DNA of 64,000 bases from Companilactobacillus hulinensis (GTDB taxonomy: Bacteria; Bacillota; Bacilli; Lactobacillales; Lactobacillaceae), in the NCBI RefSeq assembly GCF_003946555.1, contig NZ_RHOO01000003.1, positions 124,001 to 188,000 of the forward strand. The letters run 5' to 3'. Numbering within the stretch: position 1 is the first letter of the stretch; every line of letters starts with the position of its first letter. The translations under genes and the position numbers were made by a program. The notes beneath the pieces were generated by a model. The model had not been told where the DNA came from. It worked only from the letters and a program-made list of their open reading frames with translations, and did no database searches. Below are positions 8,693 through 17,767 of this stretch, piece after piece.

Positions 8693-8798
8693 ACGTAATC
8701 CCGTCCTTTTAGCTTTTGTTCACTTCTAGTGAACATGTGTATTAAGAGTATGAAACTTATCATACTACTAGTTTGTGAAATTGTCTTATATTTTTTGA

Positions 8799-8813
8799 TG
8801 TAAAACGTTTTCA
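8799..8813. promoter_or_regulatory. cre-like site
   Basis: TGTAAAACGTTTTCA resembles the CcpA cre consensus with one extra base. It overlaps the palindrome at 8808-8830 between the divergent permease and oxidoreductase genes. Confidence 0.4.
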
Positions 8814-8830
8814 AACAAAATGTTTGAAAA
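8808..8830. promoter_or_regulatory. Perfect palindrome, candidate operator of the oxidoreductase gene
   Basis: Arms TTTTCAAACA and TGTTTGAAAA flank AAA. The right arm contains TTGAAA (8824-8829), which with TAAAGT (8847-8852) at 17 bp could be the promoter of the gene at 8894, so a bound repressor would block it. Confidence 0.55.
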
Positions 8831-8893
8831 TTTGCTAGTATTAACTTAAAGTACTAAAACATAGGTAAAATGCATTGCGAGGGGAATTATCAA

Positions 8894-9829
8894 ATGAAAG
8901 CAGTAATTATTAATAAATATGGAAATGTTGACGAGTTAAAAATGGAAAACATTGCTATTCCAGAAATAGCTGATGATGAGGTATTAGTAGAAGTGAAAGC
9001 AACTTCCGTCAATCCAATCGATTGGAAGCTTCGAGAGGGATATTTGGCAGAAGGAATCCCACTAAAGTTTCCTATTGTATTAGGTTGGGATGTTGCAGGT
9101 GTGATTACTAGAATCGGTCAAAAAGTTACAGGCTTCAAAACTGGAGATAAGGTCTTGGCTCGTCCAGATCTAACAAATCGTGGTACTTATGCTGAATATA
9201 CAGCCGTTAAAGAAGATAAGTTGGCAATGTTGCCAGAGAATGTTTCTTATGAAGAAGCTGCTGCATTACCATTAGCTGGTTTGACTGCTTGGCAAGGAAT
9301 CTATGAAAATCTGGAAGTTAAGCCTGGTCAGACAGTCTTGATGCAAGGTGGTGCTGGTGGTGTTGGAATTATCGCCATTCAGCTGATGAAACATATTGGT
9401 GCTCACGTTATCACGACCGCCAGTGCTAAGAATAAAGAGTTCCTAGAAAGTTTAGGAGCCGAACAAGTTATTGATTATCACGATACCGACTTTTCACAAG
9501 TGTTGAGTAACGTTGATGCAGTCTTTGATACTATTGGTGGCGATACATTGAAGAAGAGCTATTCGGTTTTGAAACAAGGTGGACGTCTAGTTACTATTTC
9601 TGGTGACATTGATGAGAAGTTAGCTGCAGAGAAAGATATTACAGCTAAGAGTATTTGGTTGCACCCGAATGGCAAACAATTAACGGAATTAGTTAATTTG
9701 GTCAATGATGGAGTTGTCAAAGTTATAATTGATAGTACACATCCATTCACTGAAGACGGTGTAAAGGCCGCACAAGAAGTCAGTGAATCACATCATGCTA
9801 AGGGTAAAATCGTTATTTCAATGAAGTAA
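8894..9829 (+). CDS. NADP-dependent quinone-oxidoreductase-like MDR enzyme
   Basis: 311 residues from the ATG at 8894, which has GAGGGG upstream. An N-terminal GroES-like half (LGWDVAGVITRIG) is followed by a Rossmann half with QGGAGGVGIIAIQLMKHIGA, the NADPH-binding glycine motif. No zinc-ligand cluster is seen, so it belongs to the zinc-free quinone reductase/enoyl reductase branch of the MDR superfamily, cytoplasmic and NADPH-using. The operator-like palindrome upstream suggests induction by stress or by an aldehyde or quinone. Terminator follows directly. Confidence 0.85.
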   Translation: MKAVIINKYGNVDELKMENIAIPEIADDEVLVEVKATSVNPIDWKLREGYLAEGIPLKFPIVLGWDVAGVITRIGQKVTGFKTGDKVLARPDLTNRGTYAEYTAVKEDKLAMLPENVSYEEAAALPLAGLTAWQGIYENLEVKPGQTVLMQGGAGGVGIIAIQLMKHIGAHVITTASAKNKEFLESLGAEQVIDYHDTDFSQVLSNVDAVFDTIGGDTLKKSYSVLKQGGRLVTISGDIDEKLAAEKDITAKSIWLHPNGKQLTELVNLVNDGVVKVIIDSTHPFTEDGVKAAQEVSESHHAKGKIVISMK

Positions 9830-9830
9830 A

Positions 9831-9876
9831 AAAGAAACGTAATAAGAGGCTGGCTTGCCTTTTGTTACGTTTCTTT
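9831..9876 (+). terminator. Intrinsic terminator
   Basis: AAAGAAACGTAA pairs with TTACGTTTCTTT around a 22-nt loop, directly after the oxidoreductase stop. Confidence 0.75.
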
Positions 9877-9955
9877 AACATTTGTCATAATGTACTTGTA
9901 CATATGTTCGCCTAAGATTATATTTAAGGTAGCGTTCAATTGGGAGGACTACTAT

Positions 9956-10996
9956 ATGATTAAGAAATCATTGATTTTGAGTGGTGTTTTATTTTCAGGT
10001 TTAATGTTAGGAACAACTGTTACACCAGCAGTTGTTAATGCTGCAGATAAGACTGAGGATACAGCAACAACTGATACAAAAAAGGATGTTACAGCTACTG
10101 TTAATTACTATGATGCCAAGGGCAATCAAATTAGTTCTGAAACCGTTACTGGTGCAGCTGGAACAACACATGCTTTGAAGAATATTCCATCAGGATATGC
10201 ATTACAAAATGCTTCAGATAAGAATATTATCTTGGTACAACCTAAAGATAGTAATTCATACAACCAAACTGTTTTTGTAAATGCAGTTATTTCAAATAAT
10301 ATTATCTTCAAGACAGCTGATCAAACACAAGTAGGTACAACTACTGTCTCATCACTAAATGTTGGTGACAAAGTTGATCTAACTGATGCACAAGTTCCAT
10401 CAGGATATGCTGTTGCTGACAAGTCAGTAACAATGCAAGCTGATAAGAATACACAGATCATTACCGTTACAAAAGTTGATCCTATCAGTAATTTCAAAGG
10501 TGTTGTAACAACTGGTGACAGTTCATCAACAACTTTGTATTCTAAGACTGGGGATGCCATTAAGTCACGTGCTTTGAGTGCAAACTCAGCTTGGTCAGTT
10601 GATAAGAAGTTAGTTCTTAGTGGTGTTACATATTACCGTGTTGCTACTACAGAATGGGTTAAGGCTGACGATGTAACCGTTAAGGCAGATCCAAGTACTG
10701 ACACAAACACAAGTACCGATACTAATACCAACACAGATAAAGACAAAGACAAAGATACAAATACTGATACCAGCGATACAAAGTTACCAGATGGAATTGT
10801 AAAGTCTGATAAGACTGCTGTTACAACAACATCAGATGGTCCTACAACATTGTTCAAGACAGATGGATCAGCAATTAAGAATCGTGCATTAGGTGGCCAC
10901 ACAAGTTGGGCAACAACTAAGATGGCTAATATTAATGGCGAAAAGATGTATAAAGTTGCTACAAACGAATGGGTACCAGCTTCAGAAGTTAAATAA
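9956..10996 (+). CDS. Secreted SLAP-domain surface protein
   Basis: 346 residues from the ATG at 9956 (GGGAGGA upstream). Signal peptide in residues 1-29 with an AVVNA cleavage site. Residues ~45-165 hold two beta-rich MucBP-like repeats (VNYYDAKGNQISSE...IPSGYAL; VPSGYAV). Two C-terminal SLAP repeats (LYSKTGDAIKSRALSANSAW and a second ending ATNEWVPASEV) are separated by a Thr/Asn/Asp-rich linker with DTNTNTDKDKDKD. SLAP domains anchor S-layer and related proteins non-covalently to the lactobacillar wall. No sortase motif. Paralogous in layout to the gene at 11299. Function beyond wall attachment unknown. Confidence 0.85.
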   Translation: MIKKSLILSGVLFSGLMLGTTVTPAVVNAADKTEDTATTDTKKDVTATVNYYDAKGNQISSETVTGAAGTTHALKNIPSGYALQNASDKNIILVQPKDSNSYNQTVFVNAVISNNIIFKTADQTQVGTTTVSSLNVGDKVDLTDAQVPSGYAVADKSVTMQADKNTQIITVTKVDPISNFKGVVTTGDSSSTTLYSKTGDAIKSRALSANSAWSVDKKLVLSGVTYYRVATTEWVKADDVTVKADPSTDTNTSTDTNTNTDKDKDKDTNTDTSDTKLPDGIVKSDKTAVTTTSDGPTTLFKTDGSAIKNRALGGHTSWATTKMANINGEKMYKVATNEWVPASEVK

Positions 10997-11298
10997 TTAA
11001 AATTGTATATTTATATATTTTTAAAGTTCTCTTTGAGTGACTTAGGTCGCTTTGAGGGGACTTTTTGTTTGAGCTGAAATTATTATTGAGTAGATTTTAA
11101 AAACTTAGAATAAAATTGTTTTATTTATGTGCCAGATGGGTGGATATTAATTTAAATTTATCGATTGTAATACTTAATAAATAAGCATTTATAAATTTGA
11201 AAATGTTTTTTCAAAGTGTTGAATTGGCTCTGTTTCTCTATATCATATTAGTTACATCTAGTTATTATGATGAAAAATATGAGTGGGGAAATAAATTG
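10997..11298. other. Gene-free spacer between the two SLAP genes
   Basis: 302 bp of very AT-rich DNA. It holds the terminator at 11023-11066 and, further on, only weak promoter-like sequence. The frame of the second SLAP gene is open back to 11197, but that part lacks a good ribosome-binding site and does not look like a signal peptide. Confidence 0.6.
11023..11066 (+). terminator. Intrinsic terminator of first SLAP gene
   Basis: Imperfect stem AAAGT...GAC against GTC...ACTTT, with a TTAG loop and trailing TTTTT. Confidence 0.6.
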
Positions 11299-13083
11299 AT
11301 GAAAAAGAGGTCTTTAACAATATCTACTATATTATTCTCAAGTATTTTGTTGGGAATGATTGTTTCAAACCCGTCTGAAGTTTATTCAGATGTAAAGAAT
11401 ACAAATTCAAAAGAATTAGAAAATAATGAAATTGAAAATGAAGTTGTTTTTCTAAGTAAAGATGGCAATATGGTGGATACTATTAAAATCACTGGAAAAG
11501 TTAATAGTATTGTCGAACTAACTAAATTAGAACTTCCTGCTGGTTATAGACTAGCACCTGATAATAAGAAATTTAAAATCACTAAAAACGGTAAACATAT
11601 TGTTGTCATAAGTGCTATGAAAATAAAAAATGTAATTAAGTTTGTCGAGTATGGAAACGAAAAATTCATAAGTAAGTCTCAAATTGAAGGCTATACTGAT
11701 GAGTCATATGATCTTTCTAGTAGATTACCAAAGGGTTATAACTTTAGTCCATTTTGGGAGCGTACATTTACCATATCTGCGACCGAAATGGAACAAAAGG
11801 TAACTTTATCCAAAATAATAACCAACAAAAATAAAGTTCAATTTATTGATAGTTCTAATGTAGTTATAGAAGAAAAAGATTTTTTAGGGGATGTTGGAGA
11901 TACATATAATCTTTATAGTGATATTCCTGACAATTATGAGGCTATAGAAGGTCAGTCTTTAACAATTCATTTTAAAGAAGGCTATATTACACACGTAATT
12001 AAAGTTAAAAAAACAATTTCTGAACCTGAGGTACCTGAAATTCCAGAGGTTCCAGAAGTTCCACAAGAACCTGAAAAGCCCAAAGTTGTTACAAACATAT
12101 TCGAATTCAAAGACTATTACAATGAGGGAATTAAATCAATCGCCACGTACAAGGCTACTGGTAAAGATGGTGATAAGGTGGCATTTCCTAAAAAAATACT
12201 TCCTAATAATTACGAACTCAAAAATGATGAAAAGTATGAAATTGATGAACAATTGAATACTCGCGTTGTATGGGTAAGAAAAATTATTACCAATAACGTA
12301 GAATTTGTAAATTATTCTGGTGAGGTAGTAGGTAAGGAATCCTTCAAGGGTGGAGAAGGTGTTGATAAAAAATTAACTGCACCTAAAGGTTACAAATTTA
12401 TTAATGGTACTGATCATGTAACATTGAGTTCAAAGAATATGAATAAGACAATTTTAGTTGTCCCTGAAAAAGAGAAGGAAACCCAGGTAACTATCAAAAT
12501 AGAGTTTATAGATAATAAAACTAACAAAAAAATTACAACTGGATCCATTTCTGGAAAAGAAAATACGAAGCAAAAAGTATTAATTCCAATTGGATATAAG
12601 GTTTCAAAGGGATATAGCGAATATGTAAATATGGATAAAAATACACCTTTGCTAACTATTAAATTGGATGCTGAATTAGGAGTAAATGAGCAACACTATT
12701 CCACAAATGTACTTACACATGCAAATAAACAGGTGTCACTGTACAATATTAAGGGTCAAATGATTGAAGATCGGGCATTAGCCGGCAATTCAGTCTGGCA
12801 TGTTGATAGAAAAATGGTTCTTAATGGCCAGACATTCTATAGGGTTGCGACTAATGAATGGATCAAACGTGAAAAGGTATTGGAATACGTCCATAGTAAA
12901 GGGATTATAAATACTAAGAATGGTTCGTTTAAAAAGTTGTACAACTCTAAGGGAGTTCGTAGTACAACTAGAGCTCTAGCGAGTAATTCAAGTTGGGCAA
13001 CTGATAAAACAGCAACTATCAACGGTCAAAAAATGTATCGAGTAGCTACTGATGAATGGGTATCCTCATCTGATATTAAATAG
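11299..13083 (+). CDS. Large secreted SLAP-domain surface protein
   Basis: 594 residues from the ATG at 11299 (KKRSLTISTILFSSILLG signal peptide, weak GGGG upstream). Residues ~40-245 carry three related beta repeats of ~65 residues (each with a LPAGYRL, LPKGYNF or IPDNYEA step). A PEVPEIPEVPEVPQEPEKP linker follows, then three more such repeats, then two SLAP domains (LYNIKGQMIEDRALAGNSVW; LYNSKGVRSTTRALASNSSW...ATDEWVSS). The C-terminus closely matches that of the neighbour at 9956, so the two share a wall-anchoring module on different displayed regions. Codon use is more A-rich than the neighbour, suggesting separate history. Confidence 0.8.
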   Translation: MKKRSLTISTILFSSILLGMIVSNPSEVYSDVKNTNSKELENNEIENEVVFLSKDGNMVDTIKITGKVNSIVELTKLELPAGYRLAPDNKKFKITKNGKHIVVISAMKIKNVIKFVEYGNEKFISKSQIEGYTDESYDLSSRLPKGYNFSPFWERTFTISATEMEQKVTLSKIITNKNKVQFIDSSNVVIEEKDFLGDVGDTYNLYSDIPDNYEAIEGQSLTIHFKEGYITHVIKVKKTISEPEVPEIPEVPEVPQEPEKPKVVTNIFEFKDYYNEGIKSIATYKATGKDGDKVAFPKKILPNNYELKNDEKYEIDEQLNTRVVWVRKIITNNVEFVNYSGEVVGKESFKGGEGVDKKLTAPKGYKFINGTDHVTLSSKNMNKTILVVPEKEKETQVTIKIEFIDNKTNKKITTGSISGKENTKQKVLIPIGYKVSKGYSEYVNMDKNTPLLTIKLDAELGVNEQHYSTNVLTHANKQVSLYNIKGQMIEDRALAGNSVWHVDRKMVLNGQTFYRVATNEWIKREKVLEYVHSKGIINTKNGSFKKLYNSKGVRSTTRALASNSSWATDKTATINGQKMYRVATDEWVSSSDIK

Positions 13084-13093
13084 GTAAAAATGC

Positions 13094-13134
13094 AAAAGAC
13101 GTAAATCTGAAAACTCAGATCTACGTCTTTTTTT
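13094..13134 (+). terminator. Intrinsic terminator
   Basis: AAAGACGTA-a-ATCTGA pairs with TCAGAT-c-TACGTCTTT, followed by a T run. Confidence 0.85.
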
Positions 13135-13287
13135 GTATCTTTTTGAAATGTAGTTTTTAATACTTTTTTTGAATTGTTATTTTCAACACAATCCCTAAAA
13201 ATCATTGTAATGCTAAAAAATCTGTAATATATTGAGAGTGTCTCATGAAGAGATACAAAATGTTACATGTTTTAAGACGTGAAAATA

Positions 13288-13316
13288 AACAAGCAATCCA
13301 TTATGGATTGCTTGTT
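13288..13316 (-). terminator. Intrinsic terminator of the XRE gene
   Basis: 13-bp perfect stem AACAAGCAATCCA with its complement around a 3-nt loop, abutting the stop codon of the minus-strand regulator gene. Confidence 0.75.
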
Positions 13317-13640
13317 CTATAAATTATTCATTGAAGATAATAGCGCTAAAATCTTTTCTGATAGTTCTTCACGTTTATCACGGGGAAGGTTGGCTAAAAA
13401 ATCTAGTAACTCGAGATACTTGATACCATTATTGGCTGGCTCGTCAAAGAGATCAGATAACTTCAAATTTACTGCGGTAGAGATTCTTTCCAGTTTGTTT
13501 ATTGATATGTTGCTGTTAACGCCACGTTCGAGCTGTGAAACCAGACTCTCACTGACATCGGCCTTTTCCGCTAACTGCTCAATGGTTAAGCCCAATGACC
13601 TTCTCTTGTCACGTATTATTTTACCGATTTCGTTAATCAT
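13317..13640 (-). CDS. XRE-family transcriptional regulator
   Basis: 107 residues. The N-terminal 65 form a Cro/CI helix-turn-helix (IRDKRRSLGLTIEQLAEKADVSESLVSQLERG), followed by a short charged tail with no ligand domain. GAGGTG lies upstream of the ATG. Single-domain regulators of this kind repress a neighbouring or their own promoter; the palindrome at 13743-13757, between this gene and the divergent small gene at 13867, is a plausible target. No prophage or toxin gene is adjacent. Confidence 0.85.
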   Translation of the reverse strand: MINEIGKIIRDKRRSLGLTIEQLAEKADVSESLVSQLERGVNSNISINKLERISTAVNLKLSDLFDEPANNGIKYLELLDFLANLPRDKREELSEKILALLSSMNNL

Positions 13641-13742
13641 TCATTTACACCTCAAATCATTCCTTATGCAACCTTAGTTGAGAATGGAAACGATTTGAAC
13701 AGATGATAGTACGTATTTTGAAGAGTATTAAGTAAAATAATA

Positions 13743-13757
13743 TTTACAGATTGTAAA
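13743..13757. promoter_or_regulatory. Palindrome in the XRE/small-protein divergent spacer
   Basis: TTTACA-GAT-TGTAAA, followed closely by GACA-TAATG-TGTC. Candidate operator of the XRE regulator. Confidence 0.4.
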
Positions 13758-13866
13758 GATAGACATAATGTGTCATTAGTAATAATGGCATAATAAATGC
13801 TTTTACTAATTTATCAAGTTCTATAGTACGTGTTCTGCAAAATATAAAGAAAATGAGGCATACAAA

Positions 13867-14145
13867 ATGCTACAAATTAAACTAGTTCCATATCATGAAG
13901 AAGTCGCTAAAAGTGAGAAACAATATGTGTTCACTGAAAATTTGAATATGACCATTCAAAATTTAGAAGCAAACGATGACAAGGTGATCGATATCGATTT
14001 CTTCGACACTAAAGATACTGCTTATGCAGCTATTAAATACAATGTTCAAAATGATAAGGAGCAAGAATACTTATCAAAAAAGAATCAATCTCGTGAAGGT
14101 AATTTGAAGAGACTTAGGGATATGAATAATGAGGAAAATTACTAA
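13867..14145 (+). CDS. Small uncharacterised protein
   Basis: 92 residues with a GAGG site upstream of the ATG. No signal peptide or membrane segment. A predicted beta-alpha-beta core (MLQIKLVPY...VIDIDFFDTKDTAYAAIKY) is faintly like the small Cse60/DUF2758 proteins of Firmicutes, followed by a charged helical tail. That resemblance is weak and no function is claimed. It lies opposite the XRE regulator across a palindrome-containing promoter region, which suggests regulated expression. Confidence 0.6.
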   Translation: MLQIKLVPYHEEVAKSEKQYVFTENLNMTIQNLEANDDKVIDIDFFDTKDTAYAAIKYNVQNDKEQEYLSKKNQSREGNLKRLRDMNNEENY

Positions 14146-14224
14146 GTTTTTTTAATTTGTACTAAATACAGTTTATAATACATTAGTTTAGAAATGGTAC
14201 GTAATATATAATTACTCAAACTAT

Positions 14225-14380
14225 ATGGGTGGTGATATTGGCGGATTGTATCGAGATGTTTATTCTGTAAATCCTAATATAGGCGATTCTCTATATTAAT
14301 TTGAGAACGATGAGAAACAAGACAACTTCAATATGTCAAAAAGTGATTCGTTTACTTTGAAAGGCACGTCAGATTTGTAA
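14225..14380 (+). pseudogene. Decayed small ORF with internal stop
   Basis: A 52-codon frame starting MGGDIGGLYRDVYSV is interrupted by TAA at 14297 and resumes FENDEKQDNFNMSKSDSF to a second stop at 14378. No good ribosome-binding site and no recognised family. It looks like the remains of a short gene, but chance is not excluded. Confidence 0.3.
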
Positions 14381-14385
14381 GTTAA

Positions 14386-15768
14386 TTAACGTTTCCTAGT
14401 AGCCGAATTCAACAACAAACAAGCAATAATTATGAACACAAGTAACATCAAAAATGCATGTTGTGCACCGATAGCAGTCTTGGCCGAATAGCTGAGGCTG
14501 CTATTTGCGTTCTGCGAGAATGCGATAACGGTGGAGACAATCGATGTACCAACAGCTCCAGCAAATTGCTGAACGGTATTGAACATTCCGTTACCATCAG
14601 CGTTTTGGCTATCATCTAACTGTTGAAGTGCATTGGTCATAGTATTTCCCATTACTGCACCCATTCCGAGCATCAGGATAATATAGATGATCATAATAGT
14701 TGCCATTGTTAGACCTTTACCGAGTATAAAGAATAATACTAAGGCGATCATTTGCATAATAATACCGGTCATGATTGGTTTCCTAGGTCCAAGTTTGTCG
14801 TAAATCGTCCCGCTTAATGGGGCTAGAATTGCACCAATAGCGGCACCAGGTAAAACAATTAATCCGGCAACCAAGGCACTTTTATCATTTACCAATTGAA
14901 TATAGTTAGGAAGGATAAATGATATTCCCAGTGCTTCTAGTTGAATCAAAAAGTACGCAGATAGATGAAGTGAGAAGGATTTGTTTTGAAAAACCTTTAG
15001 ATTGAGCAATGGATTATTAGAGCTAGTTGAATGTTTTAAGAATAATATTAAAGCAGCTATACCGATAACAAATGGGATAAGGAATCTCATAGGACTTGAA
15101 GTGATGGTTGAAAGGTTACTGAATCCCACGATAATTCCAATAAAAGTTAGTGCTATATAAAGTAATCCAGTTATGTCTAACTTACTGTGCTGTGGAGTAG
15201 AAACCTGTTGGATCGAGAATAGGCCTAATAGTAGCGCAAGAATTACAATCGGTAACAGGAACATAAAGATACTGCGCCATCCAAAGGCGTCGATAACTAA
15301 TCCCCCAAAAGTTGGACCAACTGCAGGAGCAACAGCTGTGACTAGTGTTCCTAGTCCCATTAAGAATCCAATTTTGTCCATTGGTGCCTGTTCTAATATG
15401 ATATTGAACATCAGTGGCAACGCAATTCCGGCACCGACTCCTTGTATAACTCGTCCACTGACTAGTTGAATGAAATTTGGTGAGGTAATGTCGAGTAGTA
15501 ATCCGATAATGAATAAGATAGAAGCAACCGAAAATAGTTTTTTGGATGTGAAATTATTCTTGAGGAAAGCTGAAAGAGGCATCATGATTGATGCCACTAA
15601 TAAATACCCAGTTGTCATCCATTGGACGGTTGAAGTATTGACGTTGAATTCCCTCATTAAAGTGGGAAAGGTTACGTTTGTCGCTGTTTCAATAACAACT
15701 CCACAGAAGGATAAAAGTCCGGTGGCGATGATTGAAATTAATAGTTTTGAGTTTAATTGACGGTTCAT
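14386..15768 (-). CDS. DHA2-family MFS multidrug transporter (LmrB-like)
   Basis: 460 residues with 14 membrane segments. TNVTFPTLMREFNVNTSTVQWMTTGYLL in TM1-TM2 and GRVIQGVGAGIALPLMFNI (motif C-like region) are standard for EmrB/LmrB exporters; NTVQQFAGAVGTS near the end matches TM13. It exports drugs or toxic metabolites using the proton gradient. AGAGAGGA lies before the ATG. Divergent from the MarR regulator at 15888 with a GTTAG/CTAAC inverted repeat between, the classic arrangement of a repressor-controlled efflux pump. Confidence 0.9.
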   Translation of the reverse strand: MNRQLNSKLLISIIATGLLSFCGVVIETATNVTFPTLMREFNVNTSTVQWMTTGYLLVASIMMPLSAFLKNNFTSKKLFSVASILFIIGLLLDITSPNFIQLVSGRVIQGVGAGIALPLMFNIILEQAPMDKIGFLMGLGTLVTAVAPAVGPTFGGLVIDAFGWRSIFMFLLPIVILALLLGLFSIQQVSTPQHSKLDITGLLYIALTFIGIIVGFSNLSTITSSPMRFLIPFVIGIAALILFLKHSTSSNNPLLNLKVFQNKSFSLHLSAYFLIQLEALGISFILPNYIQLVNDKSALVAGLIVLPGAAIGAILAPLSGTIYDKLGPRKPIMTGIIMQMIALVLFFILGKGLTMATIMIIYIILMLGMGAVMGNTMTNALQQLDDSQNADGNGMFNTVQQFAGAVGTSIVSTVIAFSQNANSSLSYSAKTAIGAQHAFLMLLVFIIIACLLLNSATRKR

Positions 15769-15791
15769 GTAAAAATCCTCTCTAAATAATT

Positions 15792-15809
15792 GTTAGAATT
15801 CAAACTAAC
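15792..15809. promoter_or_regulatory. Candidate MarR operator
   Basis: GTTAG-N8-CTAAC inverted repeat in the spacer between the divergent MFS and MarR genes. Confidence 0.45.
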
Positions 15810-15887
15810 TAAGAAAGTTATAACACAATCATCGCTACCTGTGCTAGTATTAATTGAATGTTCGAATCTTAACAATAGGAGCAAATC

Positions 15888-16313
15888 ATGGATAGACTAT
15901 TTGGTACTTTGATCAAGAAAGCTAATAATGCTGTTACTAGGGATGCTGAAAGATTCGCCCAGACTCTAGGATTGACGAGTGTTCAAATCAGTATTATTGA
16001 TTACGTTTCGCATGAAGAAAATAAGCGGGATATCTTTCAAAAAGATGTCGAAAAGGAATTTAATATTAGACGTGCAACGGCTACTAGTGCTCTAAAGTTA
16101 ATGGAAGAACGTGACTTGCTGGTTCGAGTGTCTGTGAAGTCTGATGCCAGATTGAAGAGAATTATTCTCACTCCAAAAGCACATGCATTGGCTGAACAAA
16201 TCAATGATTATTTCAATAAAACTGAAGCGAGAATGGTCAAAGCGATAGGAGTGGAAAATAAATCTCTCTTAAAAAATGCTTTAAATCAAGTTATTGAAGA
16301 ATTATCTGATTAA
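15888..16313 (+). CDS. MarR-family transcriptional regulator
   Basis: 141 residues, the usual MarR length. A winged helix lies in the middle: IFQKDVEKEFNIRRATATSALKLMEERDLLVRV (recognition helix), then SDARLKRIILT wing. N- and C-terminal helices form the dimer domain. Such proteins repress an adjacent efflux gene until a phenolic or drug ligand releases them. The divergent DHA2 pump at 14386-15768 is the obvious target. GGAG-like sequence before the ATG. Confidence 0.9.
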   Translation: MDRLFGTLIKKANNAVTRDAERFAQTLGLTSVQISIIDYVSHEENKRDIFQKDVEKEFNIRRATATSALKLMEERDLLVRVSVKSDARLKRIILTPKAHALAEQINDYFNKTEARMVKAIGVENKSLLKNALNQVIEELSD

Positions 16314-16341
16314 TCGTAGCGTTATAACGATGAAACTTTGA

Positions 16342-16370
16342 TTGACAAAGCCTTTTAAGAGGCTTATTCT
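16342..16370 (+). promoter_or_regulatory. Promoter of the Cys leader/cystathionine transcript
   Basis: TTGACA (16342-16347), 17-bp spacer, TATTCT (16365-16370). The spacer holds an inverted repeat AAGCCT-N6-AGGCTT (16348-16365) that could be an operator. Confidence 0.7.
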
Positions 16371-16402
16371 CATAAACATAAATTAAACGGGAGGTCCTCG
16401 AT

Positions 16403-16483
16403 ATGTTTTTAGCTGATATTCAAACACAAAACAGTTGTTGTTGTGGTTCGCATCTTATGCGATCCACTAGTTTGAGTATCTAA
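16403..16483 (+). CDS. Cysteine-rich leader peptide (attenuator)
   Basis: A 26-residue ORF with GGGAGGT 7 nt upstream of its ATG. Residues 11-16 read SCCCGS: three consecutive TGT codons in a peptide that is otherwise ordinary. The stop at 16481 is followed after 38 nt by a strong intrinsic terminator, and the cystathionine enzyme gene starts 98 nt beyond the stop. Between peptide and terminator a second hairpin (CACTA-g-TTTGAG against CTCAAA-at-TTAGTG) overlaps the end of the ORF. This is the layout of a ribosome-mediated attenuator in which stalling at Cys codons under cysteine shortage would favour readthrough. The regulatory role is inferred. Confidence 0.75.
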   Translation: MFLADIQTQNSCCCGSHLMRSTSLSI

Positions 16484-16521
16484 AATTTCGATGGGCTCAA
16501 AATTTAGTGATAGTCGTGTAG

Positions 16522-16554
16522 GGTGCAGATAATTATATCTGCACCCTTTTTTTA
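16522..16554 (+). terminator. Attenuator terminator before the cystathionine gene
   Basis: Perfect 11-bp stem GGGTGCAGATA with complement, ATTA loop and seven Ts, lying between the leader peptide and the structural gene. Confidence 0.9.
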
Positions 16555-16565
16555 CGCAAATTTAA

Positions 16566-17720
<1,155 letters not shown>

Positions 17721-17728
17721 ACAATCAA

Positions 17729-17767
17729 AAAAGCTCCGATATTGTAAAAATATCGGAGCTTTCTTTT
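17729..17767. terminator. Bidirectional terminator between cystathionine gene and argD
   Basis: AAAGCTCCGATAT with complement around a short loop, T-rich on both sides, between convergent genes. Confidence 0.85.

Noticed and set aside
16371-16560. T-box riboswitch for cysteine
   Set aside because: No T-box sequence (AGGGTGGNACCGCG-like) is present; a translated leader ORF with Cys codons is.
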